A stretch of DNA of 42,726 nucleotides, from the NCBI RefSeq assembly GCF_028689845.1, contig NZ_JAQVCH010000023.1, forward strand, positions 1 to 42,726, given 5' to 3'. The position numbers and the translations under genes are program-made. Origin of the DNA: Flavobacterium sp. (GTDB taxonomy: Bacteria; Bacteroidota; Bacteroidia; Flavobacteriales; Flavobacteriaceae). Positions 8,111-15,849 of the stretch are shown here, piece after piece. Numbering within the stretch: the stretch's first letter is position 1; each line of letters opens with the position of its first letter. The notes beneath the pieces were generated by a model. The model was not told the origin of the DNA. It searched no databases and worked only from the letters and a program-made list of their open reading frames with translations.

Positions 8111-9844
8111 TTAGTTTAAGTGCATTTCTGCCACAATATTTTTAATTTTTTGGTCTAAGGTAGCTTCTACTTTTTTGAAATCATCAATAGTAGCTAAGTA
8201 ATCGTTTACGCTAAAATAAAACTTTATTTTTGGCTCTGTACCACTTGGTCTTGCACAAATTTTGGTTCCATCTTCTAAGTAATAAATCAATACATTCGAC
8301 TTAGGGATTTCTAATAATTCTAGCTCATCGGTTAGTAAATTTCTTGCTGTTGATTGAGCATAATCTTCTATACAAACAACCCGTTGACCGTTGATATTTG
8401 TGAGTGGATTTTCACGTAAATCAACCATCATTTGTTTGATTTCATTAGCCCCTTCTATTCCTTTTTTTGTAATTGAAATTAAATATTCTTTATAAAAACC
8501 GAAATCTATGTATAAGTGCAACAACTCTTGATATAAAGAACTTCCAGCTGCTTTTGCTTGAGCAGCAATTTCACAAACGAGTAGGGTAGCAGCCACGGCA
8601 TCTTTATCACGAACGGCATCGCCAACCATATAACCAAAACTTTCTTCGCCACCGCCTATAAACGTTTGATTTGGAAAATCTTTGATAAATTTAGCAATCC
8701 ATTTAAAACCGGTTAAACCTACTTTGCATTCTACACCATAGGCAGAAGCCAGTTCGAGCATCATCGGTGTAGACACAATGGTTGAACCAATAAATTGATT
8801 TCCGTCGAGTTTATTTTCTCTTTTCCATTGTTCAAGTAGAAAAGCAGTCATGATTACCATGGTTTGATTTCCGTTTAGCAAAATCATTTTTCCTTCCAAA
8901 TCTCGAACGGCAACACCTAATCGGTCTGAATCAGGGTCGGTTCCTATCACAATATCGGCATTGGTTTTATCGGCTAAAGCCAAAGCCATTGTTAACGCTT
9001 CAGGCTCTTCTGGATTTGGAGATTTGACGGTTGGAAAATTCCCGTCTGGAATTTCTTGTTCTTTGACAATATTCACATCGGTATAACCTGCTTTTGCCAA
9101 AACAGCTGGAATCGCTTTGATAGAAGTGCCGTGCAAGGAAGTATAAACGATTTTTAAATTTTCTTTTGCAGCTTTTGGCGTATCAAAGCTTGCATTATCT
9201 ATTGTAGATTGAAAAAAAGCTTCATCAATTACTGTGTCAATGTATTCAATCAAATTTTCATTTGCTTCAAATTTAATTTCAGCATAATTAAGGTCTTCAA
9301 TTACTTGAATAATTTCTTCATCTTGAGGCGGAACTAATTGCCCACCATCTTGCCAATATACTTTGTAACCATTATACTCTGGCGGATTATGTGAAGCAGT
9401 TAAAACAATTCCGGCATGACAACTTAAATGTTTTAAGGCAAAAGAAAGTTCGGGCGTAGGACGCATATCTGAAAAAAGATAGACATGGATTCCATTGGCC
9501 GAAAATACATCGGCTACCACTTTGGCGAGCGTGTCGCTATTGTGACGACAATCGTAAGCAATCACTACTTTTAACGCATCAGTTGGGAAAGCTTTTTTTA
9601 AGTAATTTGAAATTCCTTGCGTGTTTTTTCCTAATGTATATTTGTTGATTCGATTGGTGCCAACGCCCATGATTCCTCGCATTCCGCCTGTGCCGAATTC
9701 TAAGTTTTTATAAAAACTTTCTTCCAGTTCTTTTGGAGAAGAAGTTATCATGCGTTCAATTTCTTCGTGTGTATGTTGGTCAAATGTTGGAGTTAACCAT
9801 TCGTTTACTTTATCTAAAATGTTGTTAGGAATGTGCATATTCAT
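8111..9844 (-). CDS. Phospho-sugar mutase (phosphoglucomutase/phosphomannomutase)
   Basis: A 577-residue member of the alpha-D-phosphohexomutase family. The phosphoserine loop TASHNPPEYNGYK has its active Ser at about residue 151. The metal loop GTDPDSDRLG lies near 300, the sugar-binding loop GGGEESFG near 396 and the phosphate-binding loop RPSGTEPK near 531. The enzyme moves phosphate between C1 and C6 of a hexose, supplying sugar-1-phosphates for nucleotide-sugar synthesis. The length and the PEYNGYK loop are like the Bacteroidota and Bacillus PgcA group. Its ATG shares one base with the stop of the ORF6N gene and its stop abuts the ABC exporter start. Confidence 0.92.
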   Translation of the reverse strand: MNMHIPNNILDKVNEWLTPTFDQHTHEEIERMITSSPKELEESFYKNLEFGTGGMRGIMGVGTNRINKYTLGKNTQGISNYLKKAFPTDALKVVIAYDCRHNSDTLAKVVADVFSANGIHVYLFSDMRPTPELSFALKHLSCHAGIVLTASHNPPEYNGYKVYWQDGGQLVPPQDEEIIQVIEDLNYAEIKFEANENLIEYIDTVIDEAFFQSTIDNASFDTPKAAKENLKIVYTSLHGTSIKAIPAVLAKAGYTDVNIVKEQEIPDGNFPTVKSPNPEEPEALTMALALADKTNADIVIGTDPDSDRLGVAVRDLEGKMILLNGNQTMVIMTAFLLEQWKRENKLDGNQFIGSTIVSTPMMLELASAYGVECKVGLTGFKWIAKFIKDFPNQTFIGGGEESFGYMVGDAVRDKDAVAATLLVCEIAAQAKAAGSSLYQELLHLYIDFGFYKEYLISITKKGIEGANEIKQMMVDLRENPLTNINGQRVVCIEDYAQSTARNLLTDELELLEIPKSNVLIYYLEDGTKICARPSGTEPKIKFYFSVNDYLATIDDFKKVEATLDQKIKNIVAEMHLN

Positions 9845-10335
9845 TATTTTTTAAATCCTATTTTATTTCGTTCTTTCTGTGAAGTTGCATTTTCATTATC
9901 CATTAAAAAGTTTAACGCTTTGTAAATATCAGGAAATTGCTTTTCGATTTCTGTAATTTTATTATTTAATTCTTTATAGTTTAGAGCAAATTGCCTTAGC
10001 GAAACAAATGTTCTCATGATTGCAATGTTAATAGCAATTGCTTTTTCCGAATTCAAAACACTGGAAAGCATTGCAACTCCTTGTTCTGTAAAGGCAAAAG
10101 GTTTTGCACCACCTAACTTACTTTTTGATGGTATCACAGATTGTGACACCAAATGTTTAATTTCATTTTCATCGAGTTCAAACATAAAATCGGCAGGAAA
10201 ACGATTGTTATTTCTTCTGACAGCTTGTTTTAAAGTTCTAGTTTCAATTTCATATAATTCGGCTAAATGAAAATCGAGCATTACTTTTTGTCCTCTCAAC
10301 TCACTAATTTGTTGTTGAATAATTTCTAATTTCAT
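9844..10335 (-). CDS. ORF6N domain protein
   Basis: A 163-residue protein with the ORF6N domain: VMLDFHLAELYEIETRTLKQ followed by NNRFPADFMFEL, then GGAKPFAFTEQGVAML and a helical C-terminal half ending in a basic tail. ORF6N is related to the KilA-N/Bro DNA-binding domains of phages and large DNA viruses. Chromosomal copies are common in Bacteroidota and their function is not known. Here it sits between a glycosyltransferase and the sugar mutase, in phase with the operon (1-base overlap with the mutase, 41 bases after the glycosyltransferase stop). No other phage gene is nearby. Confidence 0.85.
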   Translation of the reverse strand: MKLEIIQQQISELRGQKVMLDFHLAELYEIETRTLKQAVRRNNNRFPADFMFELDENEIKHLVSQSVIPSKSKLGGAKPFAFTEQGVAMLSSVLNSEKAIAINIAIMRTFVSLRQFALNYKELNNKITEIEKQFPDIYKALNFLMDNENATSQKERNKIGFKK

Positions 10336-10376
10336 GATTTTGGCGTTTATAAAGTTTAAATGGCGTTTAGGTTTAT

Positions 10377-11336
10377 TTAATTCATATTTATTTTGTTTGA
10401 AATTTTATAGTTTTCGTTTGTTTCTTTATTGCGTAAAATAATTTCGCCTAAAAAGCCGGCTAAAAACAGCTGTGAACCAATAATCATTGTGGTCAACGAA
10501 ATGTAAAAATACGGACTATTGGTTACTAAATCATAAGGCAAATCATTATATAATCGGTATAATTTTGAAATTCCAATGTAAATGGCCGCAGCAAAACCGA
10601 TCATAAACATCACCAATCCCCATGCTCCAAACAAATGCATTGGTCGTTTGCCAAAACGAGATAAAAACCAAATGGTAATTAAATCGAGAAAGCCATTGAT
10701 AAACCGCTCCATCCCAAATTTTGTTTCGCCATATTTTCTGGCTTGATGTTGCACTACTTTTTCTCCAATTTTTGTAAAACCAGCGTTTTTTGCCAAAACA
10801 GGAATGTAGCGATGCATTTCGCCAGAAACCTCTATGTTTTTAATAACTTCATTTTTGTAGGCTTTTAGTCCGCAATTAAAATCATTTAATTGAACGCCTG
10901 ACGTTTTTCGAGCAGCCCAATTAAATAATTTGGAAGGAAGATTTTTAGAAACCACGGAATCATAGCGTTTTTTCTTCCAACCGGAAACTAAATCATATTT
11001 TTCATTAATAATTAAAGTATATAATTCAGGAATTTCTTCTGGATTGTCTTGTAAATCGGCATCCATTGTAATGACAACTTCACCTTCAGCTTTAGCAAAA
11101 CCAGCGTGTAGAGCCTGCGATTTTCCATAGTTTTTTTGAAATCGAATCGCTTTCACATTTTGATTTTGTTGAGCCAATGCATTAATGACCTTCCAAGAAG
11201 CATCGGTGCTTCCATCATCAATAAAAATAACTTCATAGGAAAAAGCGTTTTTTTCCATTACGGAAACAATCCAATCATGAAGTTCACGAAGCGAATCTTC
11301 TTCGTTTAAGAGTGGAATGACTATGGATAGATTCAT
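10377..11336 (-). CDS. Membrane family 2 glycosyltransferase (DPM1/ArnC-like)
   Basis: A 319-residue protein with a GT2 catalytic domain (about 1-215). It starts LSIVIPLLNEEDSL and carries IFIDDGSTD and the nucleotide/metal motif MDADLQDNPEEI. Two C-terminal membrane helices follow (about 232-256 and 277-300). This layout fits polyprenyl-phosphate sugar transferases such as dolichyl-phosphate mannose synthase or ArnC/GtrB, which load a sugar onto a lipid carrier at the inner membrane. The real donor is unknown. Its ATG shares one base with the stop of the DUF4199 gene. Confidence 0.88.
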   Translation of the reverse strand: MNLSIVIPLLNEEDSLRELHDWIVSVMEKNAFSYEVIFIDDGSTDASWKVINALAQQNQNVKAIRFQKNYGKSQALHAGFAKAEGEVVITMDADLQDNPEEIPELYTLIINEKYDLVSGWKKKRYDSVVSKNLPSKLFNWAARKTSGVQLNDFNCGLKAYKNEVIKNIEVSGEMHRYIPVLAKNAGFTKIGEKVVQHQARKYGETKFGMERFINGFLDLITIWFLSRFGKRPMHLFGAWGLVMFMIGFAAAIYIGISKLYRLYNDLPYDLVTNSPYFYISLTTMIIGSQLFLAGFLGEIILRNKETNENYKISNKINMN

Positions 11337-11866
11337 TATTCTTTAAAAGTAGTTGGTGTTTTAAAAACCAAGGCAACTAATAAGCCAAGAACCGCATAGA
11401 ATGCAATTTGAAAAAAATAAGATTGAAATTGAACCATTGGACCAAAATTATCTTTACTTTCAATATCTGAAATTGCCTTATTGATTTCACTGGCGGGAAC
11501 ATTAAATTTAGCCATCGTTTCTTTGGTCATTGCAATAATATTTTCCGTCAAGACCATCTTTGCATCGGGATCTATAACATTAAATAAAATGATATTATAA
11601 AGCACATATATTGCAACACCTACTATGATTGGTAAAATAAAACTTAAAAAAGCATCTCTGTAGTTCATTATTCCTTTTAATTCTTTTTTACTTGAAATTG
11701 AACTGTAAATAGCAATACCAATTATGATGACGAAGTTCACAATTCCAATCCACCAATTGGTGAATAATGATAAATCGACTACATACATTGTAGTGGTTAT
11801 TAAAACCAAGATTACACCGATTATAATGCCTAAGGTGACGCCGTTCTTTTTAATGCTGTTTTCCAT
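11336..11866 (-). CDS. DUF4199 integral membrane protein
   Basis: A 176-residue protein with four predicted membrane segments (about 12-30, 37-54, 76-95 and 148-168). Between the last two is a soluble stretch, MVLTENIIAMTKETMAKFNVP, with the pattern common to DUF4199 proteins. In Flavobacteriaceae this family often precedes a DPM1-like glycosyltransferase, as here. It may assist the transferase or its lipid carrier, but no biochemical function is established that I know of. It is the first gene of the minus-strand run that ends at 5392. Confidence 0.82.
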   Translation of the reverse strand: MENSIKKNGVTLGIIIGVILVLITTTMYVVDLSLFTNWWIGIVNFVIIIGIAIYSSISSKKELKGIMNYRDAFLSFILPIIVGVAIYVLYNIILFNVIDPDAKMVLTENIIAMTKETMAKFNVPASEINKAISDIESKDNFGPMVQFQSYFFQIAFYAVLGLLVALVFKTPTTFKE

Positions 11867-11886
11867 TTTTTTGTTGTTTTAAAGTA

Positions 11887-11894
11887 CAAATATA
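11887..11894 (-). promoter_or_regulatory. Probable -7 element of the DUF4199 to DUF2971 operon
   Basis: On the minus strand TATATTTG fits TAnnTTTG and lies 20 bases before the ATG at 11866. The expected TTTG 19 bases further upstream is only weakly matched. It is divergent from the rpmE promoter at 11958-11987. Confidence 0.45.
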
Positions 11895-11957
11895 GCAATA
11901 TTCCATTTAAGGTATAAATATCAATTTTTAAAATAGTTAAAAAAAATCAAGTAAAGA

Positions 11958-11987
11958 TTTGAATATTGAAAAATAGTTGTAAATTTG
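11958..11987 (+). promoter_or_regulatory. Promoter of rpmE
   Basis: TTTG (11958-11961), 18 bases, then TAAATTTG (11980-11987): a full match to the Bacteroidota consensus. Predicted transcription start is near 11993, giving a leader of about 100 nucleotides before the rpmE ATG at 12097. Confidence 0.7.
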
Positions 11988-12000
11988 CATGCTTAAATAA

Positions 12001-12072
12001 AAAAGTATAAACAAAAAGTTGTGTTTGGTTTATACCTTTTCTTAACTGAAAAGCCGCAAAATAAAGCACAAC
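12001..12072 (+). promoter_or_regulatory. Structured rpmE leader, candidate autoregulatory element
   Basis: GTATAAAC (12005-12012) pairs perfectly with GTTTATAC (12028-12035), extended by AAAA/TTTT across one bulged C. The 15-base loop contains GTTGTG (12018-12023), which can pair with CACAAC (12067-12072) downstream; flanking TTT/AAA pairs extend it across a bulged G. The result is a possible H-type pseudoknot. A competing hairpin CTTTTC/GAAAAG (12036-12041 with 12048-12053) shares bases with the lower stem. L31 leaders that bind the protein are known in other phyla. This assignment is inference. Confidence 0.45.
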
Positions 12073-12096
12073 CATTAATAGAAAAGATTTACACAA

Positions 12097-12348
12097 ATGA
12101 AAAAAGGAATTCACCCAGAAAATTACAGATTAGTTGCTTTTAAAGACATGTCTAATGAAGATGTTTTTATCTCTAAATCTACCGTTGAAACAAAAGAAAC
12201 AATCATGCACGAAGGAGTGGAATATCCTGTGTTTAAAATGGAGATTTCTAGAACATCTCACCCATTTTATACTGGTAAATCTAAACTTATTGATACCGCT
12301 GGTCGTATTGATAAATTCAAAACTAAATATGCTAGCAGAGCAAAATAA
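12097..12348 (+). CDS. rpmE: Ribosomal protein bL31, type B
   Basis: An 83-residue protein beginning MKKGIHPENYRLVAFKDMSN with HEGVEYPVFKMEISRTSHPFYTGK and ending KFKTKYASRAK. This is the type B (zinc-free) form of ribosomal protein L31: the CxxC zinc ligands of the type A form are absent. It binds the large subunit at the bridge to the small subunit. The gene is monocistronic, with a consensus promoter, a structured leader and a strong terminator. The type B paralog is often called rpmE2 or ykgM in organisms that also carry the zinc form; I cannot tell whether a second copy exists here. Confidence 0.95.
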   Translation: MKKGIHPENYRLVAFKDMSNEDVFISKSTVETKETIMHEGVEYPVFKMEISRTSHPFYTGKSKLIDTAGRIDKFKTKYASRAK

Positions 12349-12372
12349 TTTGCTGTTAACTTATATATCAAA

Positions 12373-12404
12373 AAAAATCCCGAGTTTATCGGGATTTTTT
12401 TTTT
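12373..12404. terminator. Bidirectional terminator between rpmE and DUF4252 gene
   Basis: ATCCCGA (12377-12383), loop GTTTA, TCGGGAT (12389-12395) followed by a run of T, with a run of A on the left arm. It would serve rpmE and the convergent gene ending at 12423. Confidence 0.9.
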
Positions 12405-12422
12405 GCTCTAAAGTAAGTTTGT

Positions 12423-12950
12423 TTATTTTAGTATTCCTTCAAGTGGTTTGAGCTGCTCCATATCGATGTCTGAGTTTTGAATCGCTTTAAGCATGACCAT
12501 AAAGTCTTCTGGGTTCATATTTTCACCAAGAATTCGAATCACTGCAAAACCACTATCTTTTTTATTGCCATATAACACAAATTCATCAATAGCATCTTCT
12601 TTTCCTACAAAGTAAACTGCCGCTCCTTCTTTGCCAGAGCCAAACTTCATCAGTTGTTGGTATTTTTCATCTTTTAGAATTTCATTTAATTTAGAACGTT
12701 CGGTGTCAAATTGGCCTTGATTTTGTTCATTGGCCTTGAAAGCTAACACATTCATTTTCTTTAACGATTCCATAGTTTTTTGCTCTTTGGCAGATAAAAG
12801 TTCGGGTTTGCTATTAAAAATACTTGGCGAAACATCAACCGAAATAAAGTCGCTAGATTCTGTTTTTTCTACAAAATATTTTTGCAGCGATGGATTTTGG
12901 TCGCAAGACATTAAAGTAATTGCCACTAAGGATAAGATTATCTTTTTCAT
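12423..12950 (-). CDS. DUF4252 lipoprotein
   Basis: A 175-residue DUF4252 protein with a lipoprotein signal (VAITLMSC, Cys at residue 16). The residues after the Cys (DQNPSLQK) lack an acidic run, so it probably faces the periplasm. The body has the family pattern FISVDVSPSIF ... LKKMNVLAFK ... LMKFGSGKEGAAVYFV ... ILGENMNPEDF. The function of DUF4252 is unknown. The gene is the last of the ECF-sigma region and starts 4 bases after the stop of the CarboxypepD_reg protein. It is a distant paralog of the DUF4252 protein at 14240-14773. Confidence 0.82.
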   Translation of the reverse strand: MKKIILSLVAITLMSCDQNPSLQKYFVEKTESSDFISVDVSPSIFNSKPELLSAKEQKTMESLKKMNVLAFKANEQNQGQFDTERSKLNEILKDEKYQQLMKFGSGKEGAAVYFVGKEDAIDEFVLYGNKKDSGFAVIRILGENMNPEDFMVMLKAIQNSDIDMEQLKPLEGILK

Positions 12951-12954
12951 TCGA

Positions 12955-14166
12955 TTAGTTTTGTAAGGTTTTTAAAATACGTTCTTCATTTTCTGAAAGT
13001 GGCATGATATTACTTGTTTCCCAAAAACGACCGGTATAATTCATGCCGTTTGGATATAAACTATTTTCTTGAAAAGCTTCATTTTTATTGGGAATACTAG
13101 TAATCGTATCCTCAAAATTTGTGACTACTAAATCGCTAATCGACATTAAACGGTCGTTCATTTTTCCTCCAAATTTTATATAGACATCCAATAATGTTTT
13201 TTTATAGCTTGGAATGTATTTTCCGTTTACAAACTTGTAAGATTGTTTGATTTGAATATCATAAAATGCATATTTAAACAATAAAACATTGGTAATTTCA
13301 ATGTTTTTTTTGTGTTTTTCAGACATTTTCAAATCAATATCCAACACAATTTGATTGATTGGGTCGTACGTAATTTTACCTTCTAATAATGCTTCTTTGA
13401 TTTCTGGTTTCGGAATAACATAAATAATTTCTATAGTTGTTCTGTTTTGATCTTTTTTAGAGCGGAGTTCAAAATCATAATAGTCCGATTTTTTCTGGTT
13501 CAAAAAGTTTTTTTCAATATAATCATAACTAAAAAATCCATTGGCTGCTTTTTGAATATCGAAAAAAGAATCCATTTCTGATAAGTCAGCTTTTCCTTTT
13601 TTCTCAATTTCAGAAGCATCGGCCAATTGATAAGCACGACTCTGATTCACAATAAGTACCGAAGTTAACTTATCTTTCTTTTTAGGTTGCAAGTAAAAAT
13701 CGATTAATCCATCTGCAAATTTGGAATATTTGTTATTTATTTTGACAAACTCACGGTAATAGGTTTCGAGTTTTACACTCTTGTCCAACGCATTTTTTGA
13801 ATTTGAAATGACACTCGCTAAAATAGAAGAAACGGGTTTGTTGGTGACAAATACTTCTTCTAATGCAATTTCGTCTACGTGCAGATAAATGGATTGAAAA
13901 GAAGAGTCGATAGCCGTTACGTCAAATTTTTGTGATTGATAACCCATTGAACTAATTTCGATGGTCTTAACATTGGATGGAATATAAAATTTAAAAACGC
14001 CATCTTCATTTGAAATCACTCCCTGCGTGGTTTGGAGTGCAATAATATTGGCAAAAGGAATTGATTCGTTTGTTGTTTTATCAATAATTTTACCTTGAAA
14101 AATTCCTATTTGAGCTTGTGTAAGGATGGTTGTAAAACAAAAAAAAAGCAAATATTTTTTTTTCAT
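12955..14166 (-). CDS. Secreted protein with CarboxypepD_reg-like domain
   Basis: A 403-residue protein with signal peptide (to about residue 18, ending LTQAQ) and an N-terminal CarboxypepD_reg-like beta-sandwich (about 20-105; IFQGKIIDKTTNESIPFANI is characteristic). About 300 residues follow that I do not recognise, rich in charged beta-strand patterns. No barrel or plug is present, so it is not a TonB receptor. Proteins of this build are common in Bacteroidota envelopes and largely unstudied. It lies downstream of a strong hairpin at 14199-14229, so its expression may depend on read-through. It is coupled to the second DUF4252 gene. Confidence 0.78.
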   Translation of the reverse strand: MKKKYLLFFCFTTILTQAQIGIFQGKIIDKTTNESIPFANIIALQTTQGVISNEDGVFKFYIPSNVKTIEISSMGYQSQKFDVTAIDSSFQSIYLHVDEIALEEVFVTNKPVSSILASVISNSKNALDKSVKLETYYREFVKINNKYSKFADGLIDFYLQPKKKDKLTSVLIVNQSRAYQLADASEIEKKGKADLSEMDSFFDIQKAANGFFSYDYIEKNFLNQKKSDYYDFELRSKKDQNRTTIEIIYVIPKPEIKEALLEGKITYDPINQIVLDIDLKMSEKHKKNIEITNVLLFKYAFYDIQIKQSYKFVNGKYIPSYKKTLLDVYIKFGGKMNDRLMSISDLVVTNFEDTITSIPNKNEAFQENSLYPNGMNYTGRFWETSNIMPLSENEERILKTLQN

Positions 14167-14198
14167 ATCATTAGATTGAAGTGGAGTTTGAAATTAAA

Positions 14199-14229
14199 AA
14201 ACTTTGTCAGTAGGCTACTGACAAAGTTT
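14199..14229 (-). terminator. Strong hairpin terminator/attenuator inside the ECF operon
   Basis: AAACTTTGTCAGTAG (14199-14213) and CTACTGACAAAGTTT (14215-14229) are exact reverse complements around a single base. Read on the minus strand the hairpin follows the stop of the first DUF4252 gene (14240) by 10 bases and ends in a T run (14200-14195), as an intrinsic terminator should. No promoter is visible between it and the ATG at 14166. Confidence 0.8.
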
Positions 14230-14239
14230 ATTGGAGTTA

Positions 14240-14773
14240 TTATTTTTTGCCTTTTTTAGCCGCTTTTTTCAAATCATCGCCTCCAGGCAAATTCATTTTT
14301 TCGGTTAATGCAGAAATTTCATCTAAATCAAAGTTTCCGGTTAAGGATAATAAAACGGTTTCTTTGTCTTTTGGACCGCCTTCCATAAACATGAATAATT
14401 CTCTTACTTCAGATTCTTTAGCACCCGCTCGCATGTAGATGCGAACATTTTTACCACCGTCAGACATTCGCATGAGTTCTTCTAAACCAGCCGTTTTTAA
14501 ATATTTGTCGGCTGTAGCACGCATATCTGTCGTGATTTTGGGATTAGAAGTAACAAATACTTTTAAATTATCTAATTTTTTGATCAGGTTTAAATATTGT
14601 TGGGCTTCTTTATCATTGGTGTCCATTTTAACTTTGCCCATCATTTCAAACATTTTTTTGTTTACGATGATGGTGCTCACTTCTTCTTGACCGTCAAATT
14701 TGTCAAAAGCACTTTGACCAAACAATACGGTTGAAATTAAAAAGATTACTAGGGTTGTTACAAATTTTGTCAT
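14240..14773 (-). CDS. DUF4252 secreted protein
   Basis: A 177-residue DUF4252 protein with an N-terminal signal peptide (about 1-19, ending LFGQ); there is no lipobox Cys, so it should be released into the periplasm. The segment EVSTIIVNKKMFEMMGKV and the C-terminal GGPKDKETVLLSLTGNFDLDEISALTEKMN fit the family. The C-terminus is basic (KKAAKKGKK). Starting 4 bases after the putative anti-sigma gene, it is probably an effector of the same regulon. The function is unknown. Confidence 0.82.
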   Translation of the reverse strand: MTKFVTTLVIFLISTVLFGQSAFDKFDGQEEVSTIIVNKKMFEMMGKVKMDTNDKEAQQYLNLIKKLDNLKVFVTSNPKITTDMRATADKYLKTAGLEELMRMSDGGKNVRIYMRAGAKESEVRELFMFMEGGPKDKETVLLSLTGNFDLDEISALTEKMNLPGGDDLKKAAKKGKK

Positions 14774-14777
14774 TTTT

Positions 14778-15236
14778 TTACTTTTTAAAAATTAAGTTTC
14801 TCGATTTTTCAAATTCATTCAAATACACGATACCTTCAACACCATTGTTTACATTTTCTGAAAGAAAATTCAAGGCTTTTTGAGTATGTTCAAAAGCTTC
14901 TTCTGGACTTTCAAAGGTTCCTAAATCGGAAGCCACTTGAATAGGGTCAGAAGCGGGTTTGTAATTTAGATAGGCAAAAACCCCGCCAAAAAAAAGAATG
15001 CTTGCGGCAATTGAAATCCAAGCAATAGAAAAAGATGCTTTTGGTTTTAAAGGCAGCTCTTTTTGATATACTTCTTTTTGACTTTGATTAAGATAACCAA
15101 ATAGCGGTTGGTAAGCAGCTAAATGCGGAGCGACTTTTTTTGATGAAAAGTACTGTTTTAATTGTTGTTCTTCCGCAAGATTGGACTCTCCTTGAAAGTA
15201 TTTTTCTAGTAATTTTTCTATTTTAGCTAATTCCAT
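14778..15236 (-). CDS. Putative anti-sigma factor, single membrane helix
   Basis: A 152-residue protein with an N-terminal cytoplasmic helical region (MELAKIEKLLEKYFQGESNL AEEQQL), one membrane helix (about 71-90, SIAWISIAASILFFGGVFAY) and a short periplasmic tail. The N-terminal motif of the type LLEKYFxGE(S/T)xxxEE is typical of Bacteroidota proteins encoded right after ECF sigma factors. Its reading frame overlaps the sigma gene by 14 bases, so the two are translationally coupled. The anti-sigma role is inferred from topology and position; I do not see a zinc-binding ZAS motif. Confidence 0.7.
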   Translation of the reverse strand: MELAKIEKLLEKYFQGESNLAEEQQLKQYFSSKKVAPHLAAYQPLFGYLNQSQKEVYQKELPLKPKASFSIAWISIAASILFFGGVFAYLNYKPASDPIQVASDLGTFESPEEAFEHTQKALNFLSENVNNGVEGIVYLNEFEKSRNLIFKK

Positions 15237-15732
15237 ATTGGTGGGTTTTAGTTATTTTTTCCTTGATCGTTTTACGAGCTCTTGATAAGGCTACTCGAAT
15301 TGCTCCTTCATTCATTTCTAGTATTTTAGCAATTTCTTCAAATTCATATTGTTCGATATCACGCATTTGAACAATTATTTTTTGTTGCTCGGGTAATTCA
15401 TTTATCATTTTTTCTACCCAACTCAAACTGTCTTCATCTTCTATTTTTTGGTCTAATCTTGGCTCACGATCTGTAAAATTAGTGTGAACCAATTTTATGT
15501 TCGATGCTCTTTTAGATTTTAATTGGTCTAAACAATAATTTTTAGTCATTGTCATGGCAAAAGCTTCTATATTCTGATAACTACCTAAATCTTTTTTTTT
15601 ATCCCATAATTTAACCAAAATATCTTGCGTTGCATCTTGAGCTTCTTCTGTACTAACCAATAATCGTTTGGCTAACCGAAAGACTTTGTCTTTAAACGGG
15701 GCAATCAAGGATACGAATTCCTGCTGATTCAT
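15223..15732 (-). CDS. ECF sigma-70 family RNA polymerase sigma factor
   Basis: A 169-residue two-domain ECF sigma factor. Sigma region 2 covers about residues 5-75, with DATQDILVKLWDKK and AFAMTMTKNYCLDQLKSK for promoter melting and -10 contact. Region 4 covers about 110-160, with LPEQQKIIVQMRDIEQYEFEEIA and the helix-turn-helix EGAIRVALSRARK. Region 3 is absent, as usual for ECF factors. It likely directs its own operon: anti-sigma protein, DUF4252, CarboxypepD_reg protein and second DUF4252. The 117-base gap to the S41 gene shows no clear housekeeping promoter on this strand, which would fit autoregulation but does not prove it. Confidence 0.92.
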   Translation of the reverse strand: MNQQEFVSLIAPFKDKVFRLAKRLLVSTEEAQDATQDILVKLWDKKKDLGSYQNIEAFAMTMTKNYCLDQLKSKRASNIKLVHTNFTDREPRLDQKIEDEDSLSWVEKMINELPEQQKIIVQMRDIEQYEFEEIAKILEMNEGAIRVALSRARKTIKEKITKTHQYGIS

Positions 15733-15849
15733 GGGTTAGATTATTCGATTGGTTATATAAGCTAGACGAGTAACTTTCAATTTTGTTACAAAGTATGATT
15801 TAATAAAAACTAAAGTATGTAAATTTACGTTCATAATGTAAATTAAATC

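Noticed and set aside
12134..12451. 105-codon frame overlapping rpmE in another phase
   Set aside because: It overlaps the certain bL31 gene and runs through the terminator hairpin.
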